Shown in pieces: positions 17,215-25,921 of a DNA stretch of 64,000 nt. Origin of the DNA: PALSA-1353 sp050012375 (GTDB lineage: Bacteria > Planctomycetota > Phycisphaerae > Tepidisphaerales > Tepidisphaeraceae); NCBI GenBank assembly GCA_050012375.1, contig JBEKHH010000002.1, forward strand, positions 62,001 through 126,000, given 5' to 3'. The translations under genes were made by a program, and so were the position numbers. A model generated the notes under the pieces. It was not told the origin of the DNA. It saw only the letters and a list, made by a program, of their open reading frames with translations, and ran no database searches. The stretch's first letter is position 1, and the number at the start of each line of letters is the position of its first letter.

Positions 17215-18630
17215 TCATTCCCCAATATAGAGCGATGCCCCGCTCTTGAGCTGCCGCGTGGGCAGGGGCCTAGCGCGAAGGTCTTCAGCGCTGACCGCCC
17301 TCAGGGGCGAAATCTCGATCTTCATATCCGGCTCCTTGCCGCGATAGGGCACGTCCATGCCCGCGTCGCGCAGCCATCTGGCGGCGCGGCGAATCTGGTC
17401 GCGGCGGCAGGTCTCGGGCGAATCGACGCCTTCCGCATTTTTCACGGGCGAAAATTCATCCCACCGCTCGGTCGAATAAACCAGGGCATTTTGCGCCAGC
17501 GGAATCGCGTCGAAAACATACTGCTCGAGCTTCACGGCGTTGGGCTTATCCGGCTTGACCAGTAGCCCGCGATCGTCCAGGAATGGCACCTTTTTTTCCG
17601 CGCGATGCCAGGGCAGCGCCAGCCGGCCCCCCGCGTTCAGCCGCTCGATGAAGCTGACCCGCAGGGCGTGAATGGCAATGGACCCGGCATTGAAGCGCAG
17701 CGTCCCATCCGGATGGGTTTGCGTGGCCAGCGATTCGGGCAGATCGCTGTACTCGATCACCTGCAGAAGTCCGTCGCCGATGACAAAATTGCCCACGCGC
17801 TCCATGGGGTTGACCTTGGGGAGGGTTTTGCTGGACATCTCGCTTCCGGTGATGTCGTGCAATCCCAGGAACAACGGATCGATGCAATACACCAGCGGGT
17901 TGTCCACCTGAAAATAGGAGAGATGTTCCACGCCCCGGCGGCGCATGTCGGCCAGTGCCCCGCTCTTTTCCAGGGCTCGCAGGCTTCCCCCGTGTCCGTC
18001 GGGAGAAAGGGCCAGGGAATCGCGCTCGGAAAGCACCAGCCTTCCATCCATGGAAAAGGCCGGCATCATTCCCTGCTGAAAGAAAAAGACGGAATCTTCT
18101 TCGTAGCCGAAGAAATGGTTCTTGTGGAAAAACGCGCGGGTCTGCATGTTGTTGATGTCGCTGGTCATGATGTACCAGGGGATCGTGCGGCCGGCTCGGC
18201 GCCCGTGCGCCAAAAGCTGCTCGGCGAAGACCTGGAACAGCGGCTTGTTCTTCACGGGTGTAATGGGATATTCCCCCTTGGGCCCGTCATAACCAAGGCG
18301 CGTTCCCTGTCCCCCGGCGACCAGGAATGCGCCCACTTTTCCATCGGCCAGGAGTTCGCGTCCGCGGCGGCGCGCCTCGTCATACAACGGACGGCGAAGG
18401 GCATCCGGCTGATGGGGAAAGGGGCATACCGGTTCGATCCGATTGGGCAGGGCAATCGTCGGCTTGACGCGAACGTGCGTCCGCGCCAAATCCGCGATGT
18501 TCTGTAGATCCTGCGCCTGAAGTTGCCGAACGATGTTTTGCCGGCCCGACGAATCCAGCGAATCATAAAACCGCAGGACATGACCTTGGCCGAACTCCGG
18601 CAGCTTCCTCCGTAAGACTGCGATGTCCAT
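17215..18630 (-). CDS. UDPGP-family UTP--sugar-1-phosphate uridylyltransferase (probably UDP-GlcNAc pyrophosphorylase)
   Basis: A 471-residue nucleotidyltransferase of the eukaryotic-type UDPGP family. The nucleotide-binding loop is FLVAGGQGTRLG followed by GPKGEYPI; later VDNPLVYCIDP and the FNAGSIAIHAL sugar-binding segment agree with AGX/UAP1-like enzymes that make UDP-GlcNAc or UDP-GalNAc from UTP. Substrate choice between GlcNAc-1-P and Glc-1-P cannot be fixed by eye. Upstream placement before murE fits a supply role for peptidoglycan, and UDP-GlcNAc would also feed the GT41 enzymes near 51-60 kb (inference). The ATG at 18630 (MDIAVLRRKL) is preferred over an earlier start at 18744. Confidence 0.85.
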   Translation of the reverse strand: MDIAVLRRKLPEFGQGHVLRFYDSLDSSGRQNIVRQLQAQDLQNIADLARTHVRVKPTIALPNRIEPVCPFPHQPDALRRPLYDEARRRGRELLADGKVGAFLVAGGQGTRLGYDGPKGEYPITPVKNKPLFQVFAEQLLAHGRRAGRTIPWYIMTSDINNMQTRAFFHKNHFFGYEEDSVFFFQQGMMPAFSMDGRLVLSERDSLALSPDGHGGSLRALEKSGALADMRRRGVEHLSYFQVDNPLVYCIDPLFLGLHDITGSEMSSKTLPKVNPMERVGNFVIGDGLLQVIEYSDLPESLATQTHPDGTLRFNAGSIAIHALRVSFIERLNAGGRLALPWHRAEKKVPFLDDRGLLVKPDKPNAVKLEQYVFDAIPLAQNALVYSTERWDEFSPVKNAEGVDSPETCRRDQIRRAARWLRDAGMDVPYRGKEPDMKIEISPLRAVSAEDLRARPLPTRQLKSGASLYIGE

Positions 18631-18758
18631 CGGTCTCTTCAAGATATTGGTACGAATATCGTAAACTGGGTGCGCTGGCAACTTTCGTGCGAATCTCTTG
18701 ACGGCGAACGCCCTTGGGGCTTTGCTAAGCTTGTGCGGGGACACGATCAGGGAGAGAT

Positions 18759-19817
18759 ATGGCCAGGAAATGGATTACCGGAGCGGTTGTCGTCTTGTTG
18801 CTGGCCGGTTCCGCCGGCGCGCAGTGGAAACCGCCCGCCGACAGGAAATTCAGCGAAGACCAATTGAAAGTGTTTCTCGATGCGCAAAAGGATTGGCTGG
18901 CTGAAAACGCCAAAATCCTTCACGACATTTCCACGGCGCCAACGGAAGGGGCGCGGCTCGCGGCGGCGGGGGACCTGGACAGGCGATACCAGGCCTGTCT
19001 CCAGCGCCACCACATCAGCAGGGAGGAATTCGAGTGGATTTCCCAACAGGCCCTGGCTGCGTGGAGTGCGATCACCTACTTGGATCAGGCCTTCAAAAAC
19101 GCCGGCGACCAGATCGAATCGCAGACCGAGGAGAATAGCGCAAAGCTTGTCGATGCTCAAAATCGGCTGGCGGCCTGTCAGAAAGCGCAAAAGGAGGGCG
19201 TGCGGGTGATGACGGCGGGGGACCGCGACGAGGCGGTCAAGAGCGCCAAAGCGGACCAGCAATCGGCGCTCGACGAAGCAAAACAGCGCGGCGACGACGC
19301 GGCCGCCGCCGAAGCCGAGGCAAAGCAGCACGACGCCGACGCCAAGGCCGCCGATGAATTGGCAAGCCATCCCCCGTCGGACGTTTCAGCGGATGATCGG
19401 CCCGCTTACATCGATAACAAGAAGACCGAAGCGCAGACCGCGCGAGAGGCGGCCAAGGACGCCCGCAGCCGGGAAGAGGATGCCAAGAAGGCGCAAGCCG
19501 ACGCCGCGGCCCGCGCCAGCGCCGCGGCCCAGAAGGCGGCTCATCCGGAAGCTCCCGTCACCGATGATGAGAAAGCGTCGGTGAAAGCCGACAATGACGC
19601 TGCCGTCGCCGCCGCTCAGGGCGACATTGCTGAATGCCAGCAGCGGTCGGTTCAGTTGGCCGCCACCTTGCAGCAGTTGAAAGACAGCGCCCGGCAGATG
19701 AGCCAGGACGTCCCCGAGGAGAACATGGCGATCATGCGCAAATATGCCGAGCGATACCACGACCAACTCACCAATGCCTTGGGCGGCGGGGCGGCGACGC
19801 AACCCATTGGGCACTGA
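18759..19817 (+). CDS. Secreted Ala-rich coiled-coil protein of unknown function
   Basis: A 352-residue protein with a signal peptide (ARKWITGAVVVLLLAGSAGA, cleavage after AGA-Q near residue 22). The mature part is almost entirely predicted coiled coil, strongly rich in Ala, Lys, Glu, Asp and Gln, for example KAKQHDADAKAADE-like stretches around residues 165-260. A few cysteines occur near residues 84, 140 and 294. GGGAGAGAT lies just before the ATG. No enzymatic motif is visible. A periplasmic structural or spacer role is plausible but unproven. It is divergent from the UDPGP gene and ends at a repeat element. Confidence 0.7.
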   Translation: MARKWITGAVVVLLLAGSAGAQWKPPADRKFSEDQLKVFLDAQKDWLAENAKILHDISTAPTEGARLAAAGDLDRRYQACLQRHHISREEFEWISQQALAAWSAITYLDQAFKNAGDQIESQTEENSAKLVDAQNRLAACQKAQKEGVRVMTAGDRDEAVKSAKADQQSALDEAKQRGDDAAAAEAEAKQHDADAKAADELASHPPSDVSADDRPAYIDNKKTEAQTAREAAKDARSREEDAKKAQADAAARASAAAQKAAHPEAPVTDDEKASVKADNDAAVAAAQGDIAECQQRSVQLAATLQQLKDSARQMSQDVPEENMAIMRKYAERYHDQLTNALGGGAATQPIGH

Positions 19818-19877
19818 ATAGGGATCGGCGATTCTGGGACATCCCCAAAACGCGCTCCCCTTCGGGCCGCGGCTAAA
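19818..19877. repeat. Partial copy of the TTCTGGGACA hairpin element
   Basis: ATTCTGGGACATC (19831-19843) and a following GC-rich hairpin with TTCGGGCCGCGGC correspond to the left half of the fuller elements at 22030-22129 and 41468-41570. The element begins right at the stop of the coiled-coil gene. The right terminal repeat is missing or decayed. Confidence 0.5.
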
Positions 19878-20069
19878 CGGAAGAGGGCGTTCTGATGCAC
19901 GACATGCGAAGTCCTTCGACTGCAATCGACCTGGAAATGTGAAACAGTTAGGCGGACACTCCGTCAATAGATTCGGAAAGGAGTCGTCGCTGCTGCTGAT
20001 GGGTTTTGCCTCTTTGCCTTGTGCCTTCTTAACGGTCACCAGCGATTCTTGCCCCATCAAATCGAAACG

Positions 20070-21950
20070 ATGAAAACGAAGGGAACGGGAACCTGGGTGT
20101 TGGATTTCGCGAAGAGATTTCTTGAGCACCGTTATCTTCCCGCGGTCCTTGCGATCGGGGCGATACTCGTGATGTTGCCCGCCTTGAAGACCGGCTTGGT
20201 GATGGACGATCTGATGCAGCGGGTTGTCGAACTCAAGCCCGGCCAATTGCCGCCGCGAATGCACGAGACGGGCATGCTGCCTCCGGAATCCGGCAGCTTC
20301 TCGACTGTCCTGTGCGACCTTTTCCCCGGCTTCTTAAACCGGGATCCGCGATGCATGGCGCTGGCGAAGAACTACGGCGTGCTGCCGTGGTGGACGCCGG
20401 ACAATTTAAGAGTGTGTCTCTGGCGGCCGGTCACCGCCTTCACCCATTGGCTTGATTATCGCCTGTTTCCGGATTCGCCGGGGTTGATGCACGCCCACAA
20501 CATCGCCTGGTTCGCTGCCATCGTGTTTCTCATCACGATTGTTTACCGGAAGTTGATGGGGATGGGGTGGGCTGCCGGACTGGCGGCGCTGCTGTTTCTG
20601 CTCGACAGCAACACATATTTCCCGGTGATGTTCGTCGCCAACCGCGGTTTCATGGTGTCAATTTTCTTCGGTCTGTTGTGTCTTTATGAACATCATCAAT
20701 GGCGTTGGGCAAAGTCCCGTTGCGGATGCGTGCTTTCCGCCCTGTTCCTGGCGCTTTCGCTTCTGGCGGATGAAGGTGGAGCTTCCACGTTTGCCTTCAT
20801 TCTCGCGTATGCCCTGGTGCTTGAACCGGGTTCCTTTCGCAGGCGGGCGATGACGGTATTGCCTTCGATTCTGGTCATCATCGTGTGGCGGACAATCTAT
20901 GAGGCTCTTGGTTTTGGCCTGCGCAACGTCGAATTGTACATTGATCCTGCCCACGACCCGCTGTTGTTTGCGAGGCAACTGGTCCCCAGAGCGATGGTTC
21001 TGCTCGGAGGCCAGCTTACCGGCCTGTCGCCGGATTTTTTGCTCGCGGTGAATCCAATATTGCAGCCAAAGGTCATTGGTTTTTGTTGCGTGTCAGTTCT
21101 CGCCGCTTTGGTTGTTTTCCTGCCATGGGTGCGCAGGGACAAAACCGCCGCCTTCTGGTTCGCCGTCATGATGCTGGCCGCCATCCCGGCGGCAACTGTA
21201 ACGCCGTTAGGCAAAAACCTCGGCTTTGTGGCCGTCGGAGCTTATGGATTGATTGCCTGTTTCATTGCCGGCCTGATCACCCGGCAAAGCCTGCTGCCGG
21301 AATTCTTGCCCTACCGAATCCTGGCCTGGGTTGCCTGTGTCATGCTGATTCTGGCGCATGTTCCGGGAGCGATCGCCGGAAGAGTCGTTACGGTCAAAGC
21401 AGTCCCTTTCTTTTTCAACGGGATAACCCGCCTCAGCGATCTCGGCGATTCACCAAACATGGAGAACGAGAATGTGATCGTAGTCAACGCACCCTGCCCG
21501 CTCGCGTCGTTGGCTCATGCACCTTGTTACAAAGCGTATCACCACCAGCCACTGCCAAAGACCATGAGAACGCTGGTGCCGGGTTGCACGAGCTTTGACG
21601 TTGAAAGGACCGATGACAAAACCCTGGTGATTCAATCCAAAGGGCCGGACATATTCTCCTGCGACAATGTTGGTCCCGTCCATTTCGCCTACCTCTTCAG
21701 GACTTTCAACCTGTTCCTAGCCGGACCCAGATGCAAACAAGGCGACCGCTACGACCTCGGCAGCCTCACGGTGGAAGTTCTGGAATCGGATGCATCGGAT
21801 TTGCCTTCCCGCGTTGCTTTTCGCTTCGACACATCGCTGGATTCGCGCGATTTCCACTGGCTCTGGTTCGACTGGCGAACATTTTCCTACCAGCTATTTA
21901 AGGTTCCGGCCATCGGACAGAGCGTCACGCTATCCGGCCCTTTCCCCTGA
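20070..21950 (+). CDS. Polytopic membrane protein, possibly GT-C-like glycosyltransferase
   Basis: A 626-residue protein with about ten hydrophobic helices between residues 24 and 460 and a soluble C-terminal domain of roughly 160 residues. After the first helix comes the loop GLVMDDLMQRVVELKPG; an acidic pair in this place recalls GT-C membrane glycosyltransferases, and the overall layout is similar, but the motif is too short for a firm call. The C-terminal part (VIVVNAPCP, VLESDASDLPS) is beta-rich. The ATG at 20070 (MKTKGTG) is preferred over 20019. The gene is flanked by related repeat elements at 19818-19877 and 22030-22129, and it is more AT-rich than its neighbours, which hints at acquisition. 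Confidence 0.65.
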   Translation: MKTKGTGTWVLDFAKRFLEHRYLPAVLAIGAILVMLPALKTGLVMDDLMQRVVELKPGQLPPRMHETGMLPPESGSFSTVLCDLFPGFLNRDPRCMALAKNYGVLPWWTPDNLRVCLWRPVTAFTHWLDYRLFPDSPGLMHAHNIAWFAAIVFLITIVYRKLMGMGWAAGLAALLFLLDSNTYFPVMFVANRGFMVSIFFGLLCLYEHHQWRWAKSRCGCVLSALFLALSLLADEGGASTFAFILAYALVLEPGSFRRRAMTVLPSILVIIVWRTIYEALGFGLRNVELYIDPAHDPLLFARQLVPRAMVLLGGQLTGLSPDFLLAVNPILQPKVIGFCCVSVLAALVVFLPWVRRDKTAAFWFAVMMLAAIPAATVTPLGKNLGFVAVGAYGLIACFIAGLITRQSLLPEFLPYRILAWVACVMLILAHVPGAIAGRVVTVKAVPFFFNGITRLSDLGDSPNMENENVIVVNAPCPLASLAHAPCYKAYHHQPLPKTMRTLVPGCTSFDVERTDDKTLVIQSKGPDIFSCDNVGPVHFAYLFRTFNLFLAGPRCKQGDRYDLGSLTVEVLESDASDLPSRVAFRFDTSLDSRDFHWLWFDWRTFSYQLFKVPAIGQSVTLSGPFP

Positions 21951-22029
21951 TGCTTGCGGAAGCCCCCGGCAACCGTCGGCATGTCCTGCGGGAAAAACTG
22001 AGGGTCCTTGATCCGTCAGACAGAGCCCC

Positions 22030-22129
22030 AATAGGCGACCGCGATTCTGGGACATCGGCGGAACACGCGGTGCTTCGCACCGCCGCTAAATATGCTTGAA
22101 TTGTCCCTGCATCACGGTTCCTTATTTAG
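22030..22129. repeat. MITE-like hairpin element, copy 2
   Basis: About 100 bases with an inward-facing left end containing ATTCTGGGACA (22044-22054), a perfect central hairpin GGTGC-TTC-GCACC, and a right end containing TGTCCC that mirrors the left. It closely matches the element at 41468-41570 and lies between two convergent genes. Confidence 0.7.
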
Positions 22130-22159
22130 CACGCGATCAATTACCACCGAAGGCGGCGG

Positions 22160-22630
22160 TCACTGGATTTCGAAGAGGAATTCCGCCTCCACGGCCGCAT
22201 TCAGCGGCAGCGCATTCACACCGACGGTCGCGCGGGCATGTTTCCCCGCCTCCCCCAAAACCTGCTGCAAGAGTTCGCTGCCGCCGTTAGCCACCTTGGC
22301 CTGATCGTGAAATCCGACTTCACACTGCACGAAAACCGCCATTCGCACCACCCGCACCAACCGGCTCCAATCCCCGCCAAGCTCGCTGCCGACGATTGCC
22401 AGGGCATTCACGGCGCACTGGGCCGCGGCTTTCTTGGCTGTCTCGACGTTTGTTTCCGACGGGACCTTTCCCTCGGCAATCAGCTTGCCGCTCCAGATAG
22501 GAAGCTGGCCGCTCACATACAGCAGATTGCCCGTGCGAACCGCCGGCAGATACGCGCCGACCGGCTTGGGCGCCACCGGCAGGGTCCAACCCAATTCCGC
22601 AAGTTTTTTCGCGATATCCATATCGGGCAT
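22160..22630 (-). CDS. RidA/YjgF/UK114 family protein
   Basis: A 156-residue Rid-family protein. Members deaminate reactive enamine/imine intermediates released by PLP enzymes, or act in related catabolic steps. GAYLPAVRTGNLLYVSGQLP near residue 24 and the C-terminal HARATVGVNALPLNAAVEAEF match the fold; the arginine in ARATVGV lies where the carboxylate-binding Arg of RidA sits. The somewhat longer N-terminal helix (AKKLAELGW) places it in the YjgH/Rid4-7-like or RutC-neighbouring group rather than archetypal RidA. Starts at 22630 or 22621 are both possible. It diverges from a methyltransferase gene 40 bases away. Confidence 0.85.
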   Translation of the reverse strand: MPDMDIAKKLAELGWTLPVAPKPVGAYLPAVRTGNLLYVSGQLPIWSGKLIAEGKVPSETNVETAKKAAAQCAVNALAIVGSELGGDWSRLVRVVRMAVFVQCEVGFHDQAKVANGGSELLQQVLGEAGKHARATVGVNALPLNAAVEAEFLFEIQ

Positions 22631-22670
22631 GATACCCTGTGCGATGGGTATTTGAGAGCATCGCCAGCCC

Positions 22671-23525
22671 ATGAAACACCGCCGCCCCTCCAACGCCGCA
22701 TCCCGCCGATACCACGATCGCGTGGCTCGGAAATACGATGCCATTTATGACGATCCCTATTGGGAGTTCCACGACCGGCTGACCTGGCAGGCGATCCGAC
22801 CCTGGCTTCCCACCGATTTATCCGCGCACTGCTGCGATCTGGGCTGCGGCACCGGCAAGTGGGGCCTGAAATTGCTCAAGAGCGGATTCGCCACCACGTT
22901 CATCGATCATGCCGCCGCCATGATCGAGCAGACGCGCGCCAAGCTCCAATCGCTCGGAAGCAAAGCCGAGAGGGCGACGCTGCTGGTTGCCGACATCGTC
23001 GATTTATCCAACGTTGAGGCGGAAAGATTTGATTTGATTCTGGCCATGGGCGATCCGCTGTCGATCTGCTCCGATCCGGCGTCGGCGGTGCGGGAAATGC
23101 ACCGAATCTGCAAACCTGGCGGCACGGTCATCGCCACCGCCGACAACAAGCTCGCGGCCCTCGATCATTTCCTCGATTGCGGCGACATCGACGGCCTGGA
23201 ATCATTTGTCAAAACAGGCCGAACCCAATGGCTCACCGCCGATGAGCGGGAACGGTTCCAACTCACGGCCTTCACGCCCGACGAACTGCGGCGCCTCTTT
23301 GAGCGCAGCGGCTTTGAAGTTGTGAAACTGACGGGCAAAACAATCCTGCCGGTGCGGACGTTCAAGCATCTTTTGCAAATGGACGGCGCGTTCGATCGCC
23401 TTTTGGAACTGGAGATCGAGCTATCGAAAGATCCCACGGCGGCGGCGAAGGCTTCCCATTTGCAGATTGTCGCCAGGAGATTGGCCGCAATCAAAAATGC
23501 ACCCGCAGAGACGCGGAGACGCTGA
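22671..23525 (+). CDS. Class I SAM-dependent methyltransferase
   Basis: A 284-residue protein with motif I CCDLGCGTGKWGL near residue 45, the acidic strand TFIDHAAAMIEQ, and the post-I segment FDLILAMGDPL. A conserved HRICKPGGTVI follows. The N-terminus YHDRVARKYDAIYDDPYWEFHD is typical of small-molecule methyltransferases of the Methyltransf_11/25 type. Substrate unknown. The final residues (about PAETRRR) are encoded by the start of an inverted repeat, suggesting the native stop was altered by the repeat. Confidence 0.8.
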   Translation: MKHRRPSNAASRRYHDRVARKYDAIYDDPYWEFHDRLTWQAIRPWLPTDLSAHCCDLGCGTGKWGLKLLKSGFATTFIDHAAAMIEQTRAKLQSLGSKAERATLLVADIVDLSNVEAERFDLILAMGDPLSICSDPASAVREMHRICKPGGTVIATADNKLAALDHFLDCGDIDGLESFVKTGRTQWLTADERERFQLTAFTPDELRRLFERSGFEVVKLTGKTILPVRTFKHLLQMDGAFDRLLELEIELSKDPTAAAKASHLQIVARRLAAIKNAPAETRRR

Positions 23526-23619
23526 GGAAAACGCGGAGAAGATTTTTAGCGGCAGATAAATATCAATTCAAACCGCTTTTCTCCGCGTCTGTCTCTGCGT
23601 CTCAGCGTCTCTGCGGTTG
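23502..23619. repeat. Long inverted repeat, CGCAGAGACGCGGAG family
   Basis: The left arm (23502-23541, starting CCCGCAGAGACGCGGAGACG) is matched by an inverted right arm (23571-23619, ending CAGCGTCTCTGCGGTTGC). The arms contain tandem GAGACGC-type heptamers. The element sits between two convergent genes and could form a long hairpin at transcript ends. This type of repeat is widespread in environmental bacterial genomes. Confidence 0.8.
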
Positions 23620-23636
23620 CAGTTCGTTTTATGGTT

Positions 23637-24182
23637 TCAAAGCCTCGGCGCCGCGTCGCCGTAGCCCGGCGGGCGCGGCTTGCGGCCGACCTGCGTGCTG
23701 AAGCTCTGCAAGTACGCGATCCACATCATCGACAATCCAAAGCTGTACGCTCCCTGGATCACCAAATCCATGTAATGCTGAGTTGGCGGGATGTGATACT
23801 TTTCTTTCGAGACCCCCTGATAGGTCATGGCCGTGACCGACTCCCCCTTGCCCAGCGGAGCCACCTTCACCTGCGTCCGTGAATATATTCCGATCTCTTT
23901 TCCCGAAACGGAGTCCAGTTTTCGCCCCACCTTGGCGTCGAGGACTTTCAGATCGACCTCATTCAGATCGAACAATGCCCCGGCGACGTATTTGCCGGGA
24001 TCGTAAACGATGTCCGCGATCCCGCCGCCGAAATATTCGCTGAAAATCGGAAAACAGAGACGGTAGTTGTCGAGCACCGCGGGCTGGCCCGGCTTAAGGG
24101 CGGGCTGGCGATATCCATAGTGACGGCACCATTCCGTTACCGCCCGTGAATTGAGATTCGATCCATACGCGAAATACCACAT
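23637..24182 (-). CDS. Gamma-glutamylcyclotransferase-like protein
   Basis: A 181-residue GGCT-fold protein. It begins MWYFAYGSNL, the signature loop of the family, and has GALFDLNEVDLKVLDAKVG, where the catalytic glutamate is expected, near residues 68-86. Family members cyclise gamma-glutamyl amino acids to 5-oxoproline or act on related amides; the true substrate is not readable. A Pro/Arg-rich tail (GRKPRPPGYGD) extends past the fold. Convergent with the upstream methyltransferase gene across a long inverted repeat. Confidence 0.82.
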   Translation of the reverse strand: MWYFAYGSNLNSRAVTEWCRHYGYRQPALKPGQPAVLDNYRLCFPIFSEYFGGGIADIVYDPGKYVAGALFDLNEVDLKVLDAKVGRKLDSVSGKEIGIYSRTQVKVAPLGKGESVTAMTYQGVSKEKYHIPPTQHYMDLVIQGAYSFGLSMMWIAYLQSFSTQVGRKPRPPGYGDAAPRL

Positions 24183-24268
24183 GCCGTCGCTTCCCGCGAG
24201 GCATTCTTGCTAAAATCGCGCCGAACGCAAAGACGACGCCGACGTACGAAGGTCGATACCTTGGAAGT

Positions 24269-24949
24269 TTAGTTGAAATCTCCGCTCTCGCTGCTGCCGG
24301 TCGCCGCCAGCTCGAGGATCGGAAGCGCCCCATCCAACGCCGAAATGAGCCGGCAAACCCGCCGCGCCACATCCGGCTCGGCCAGCAGCGACTGCTTAAG
24401 TCCAACATTATTCAAAACGTGAAACGCGATCAGGTCGGCGACTTCGCGGGTCGGCAACTGGCTGGAAAGGATTTTTTGCAATTCCGTCCCAGCCGCCGTT
24501 GACGCAAGTCGCCCACGACAGAAGATTTCCATAAGCCGCTGGCGCTCGTTGGTCAGATCGATCTCCATGACGTTGCTTTCCAGGATCGGTTCGACACGGG
24601 CGACGCGATAAGGGCGAGAGTTCTGTTCCCCAATGATCTTGGCCCGCATTCGGCCCTGCAAAAGAAAATTGTATTTTCCATCGGCGAGCCGTTCGCAATT
24701 CAGGATTTGCCCCACGCAGACCACCGGCTCGATGGCGGGCCTTTGGTGGTAATTCCTCTCCCAGCCCGGCTTGAGCAGCGCCATTGCCACCAGCCGCTCG
24801 CCCGCCAGCACATCCGCCGTCATGGTCTTGTAGCGCTCCTCGAAAATATGGAGCGGCAGCACCGCGCGCGGAAACAACACCACGTTGGGCAACGGGAAAA
24901 GTGGAACCGTCAGGACTCGGTCTTCAACTGAATCCGACAAGCAATCCAT
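24269..24949 (-). CDS. LON N-terminal domain protein (stand-alone substrate-binding domain)
   Basis: A 226-residue protein consisting only of a Lon substrate-binding (LON/PUA-like) domain and its helical extension, with no AAA or protease part. VPLFPLPNVVLFPRAVLPLHIFE-type sequence (residues about 15-37) and ILNCERLADGKYNFLLQG are diagnostic. Such proteins are common in bacteria; their function is not settled, but peptide or protein binding is assumed. It lies on the minus strand with an 86-base gap to the GGCT gene. Confidence 0.88.
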   Translation of the reverse strand: MDCLSDSVEDRVLTVPLFPLPNVVLFPRAVLPLHIFEERYKTMTADVLAGERLVAMALLKPGWERNYHQRPAIEPVVCVGQILNCERLADGKYNFLLQGRMRAKIIGEQNSRPYRVARVEPILESNVMEIDLTNERQRLMEIFCRGRLASTAAGTELQKILSSQLPTREVADLIAFHVLNNVGLKQSLLAEPDVARRVCRLISALDGALPILELAATGSSESGDFN

Positions 24950-25053
24950 AGCGTATCTTAGGCACGGAAGCGCGAAGAGACTTGGCGAAAGCGAACCGTT
25001 TCACGATCCGCATTCGATTTTCCCTGCAAAATCGCCCCGAGCGAGGCGGTGGA

Positions 25054-25257
25054 TCAGCTCTTCAGTTCTCGCTCGGCGCGCAGCCAGTTTTCCACCTGCG
25101 AGCCGCCCCTACCGGAACGGTAGATTTCGTACGCTCGCTTGGCGATCATTTCATGCGTCACTTCGCGTTTGACAGCGAAGGGGCGCGGCACCGGCGTGTT
25201 GCGGCTCACGGGACCTTTGGAATTCGAAAACCTCGACTTAGATGAATCCTTTGGCAC
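25054..25257 (-). CDS. DUF2934 domain-containing small protein
   Basis: A 67-residue protein. The C-terminal half, THEMIAKRAYEIYRSGRGG followed by VENWLRAERELK, is the DUF2934 helix-turn-helix-like motif; the N-terminal half is basic and low complexity. GTG at 25257 is chosen because AAAAAGGAG stands seven bases upstream; a longer ATG-started frame from 25356 lacks such a site. DUF2934 proteins are abundant in some soil and planctomycete genomes and have no established function. Confidence 0.8.
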   Translation of the reverse strand: MPKDSSKSRFSNSKGPVSRNTPVPRPFAVKREVTHEMIAKRAYEIYRSGRGGSQVENWLRAERELKS

Positions 25258-25400
25258 GGCAAACTCCTTTTTCCTTAAGTGTTCATGAGCGCATAACTTA
25301 GGACGACATCCGTTGGCACTTGCGTCCCGGCATCCGTCTTCTCGCCTGCGCTGCATCTAACACATCTATCGGCAATTCGCAAGTCACAGGGCAGATGTTT

Positions 25401-25835
25401 TTACTTCCCCGACAGCGCTTTACGCAATAGCTGATTTGCCACCGCCGGCTCCACCGTGGTCCCATAGGCTTTCATGAAGGCCCCCATGGCCTGCCCAAAC
25501 TGCTTTTCCGTGAAAGCGTTCTTGGCCACGAACTCATAAACCAATTTTTCCGTATCGGCGGCAGATTCCTTCTTGGGAAGATATTCATCAACCACGGAAA
25601 TCTCAAACCTCAATTTTTCCACCACCGCCGACTTCCCGAGCTTTTCGTACTCTTCCAGGCTCTTTCGCAGCTTTTTACCGTAGGAAGCGACGGCCTCCTG
25701 AGCGGTCGTGGGCTTGGGCGCCAGGTCGATGTTTTTTACGTCGCTTAGCAGCATCCGGATCACGCTCAGCCGATCCTTCTGCCCGCTTTTCATGGCCACT
25801 TTCATGTCTTCCTGTAGTTTTGCCAGCAAATCCAT
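25401..25835 (-). CDS. GatB/YqeY domain-containing protein
   Basis: A 144-residue YqeY-type protein, the helical tail domain otherwise found at the C-terminus of GatB of the tRNA-dependent amidotransferase. Stand-alone copies are thought to relate to tRNA or amide metabolism, but the role is not established. The N-terminal helix LQEDMKVAMKSGQKDRLSV and the ending AVANQLLRKALSGK match the family, and the length is normal. AAGGAG lies six bases before the ATG. It is divergent from rho with about 86 bases between. Confidence 0.9.
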   Translation of the reverse strand: MDLLAKLQEDMKVAMKSGQKDRLSVIRMLLSDVKNIDLAPKPTTAQEAVASYGKKLRKSLEEYEKLGKSAVVEKLRFEISVVDEYLPKKESAADTEKLVYEFVAKNAFTEKQFGQAMGAFMKAYGTTVEPAVANQLLRKALSGK

Positions 25836-25848
25836 TTACGACTCCTTG

Positions 25849-25876
25849 TTTACATACCAGTTGTTTCGCGTATAAT
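25849..25876 (+). promoter_or_regulatory. Sigma-70-type promoter for rho
   Basis: TTTACA (25849-25854) and a consensus TATAAT (25871-25876) are separated by 16 bases and lie about 45 bases before the rho start, pointing toward it. It is one of the best promoter matches in the window. Confidence 0.65.
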
Positions 25877-25921
25877 GACGTATTCTACCGTAGGACTTTC
25901 CCCATCGCACCTGTGGACTGA

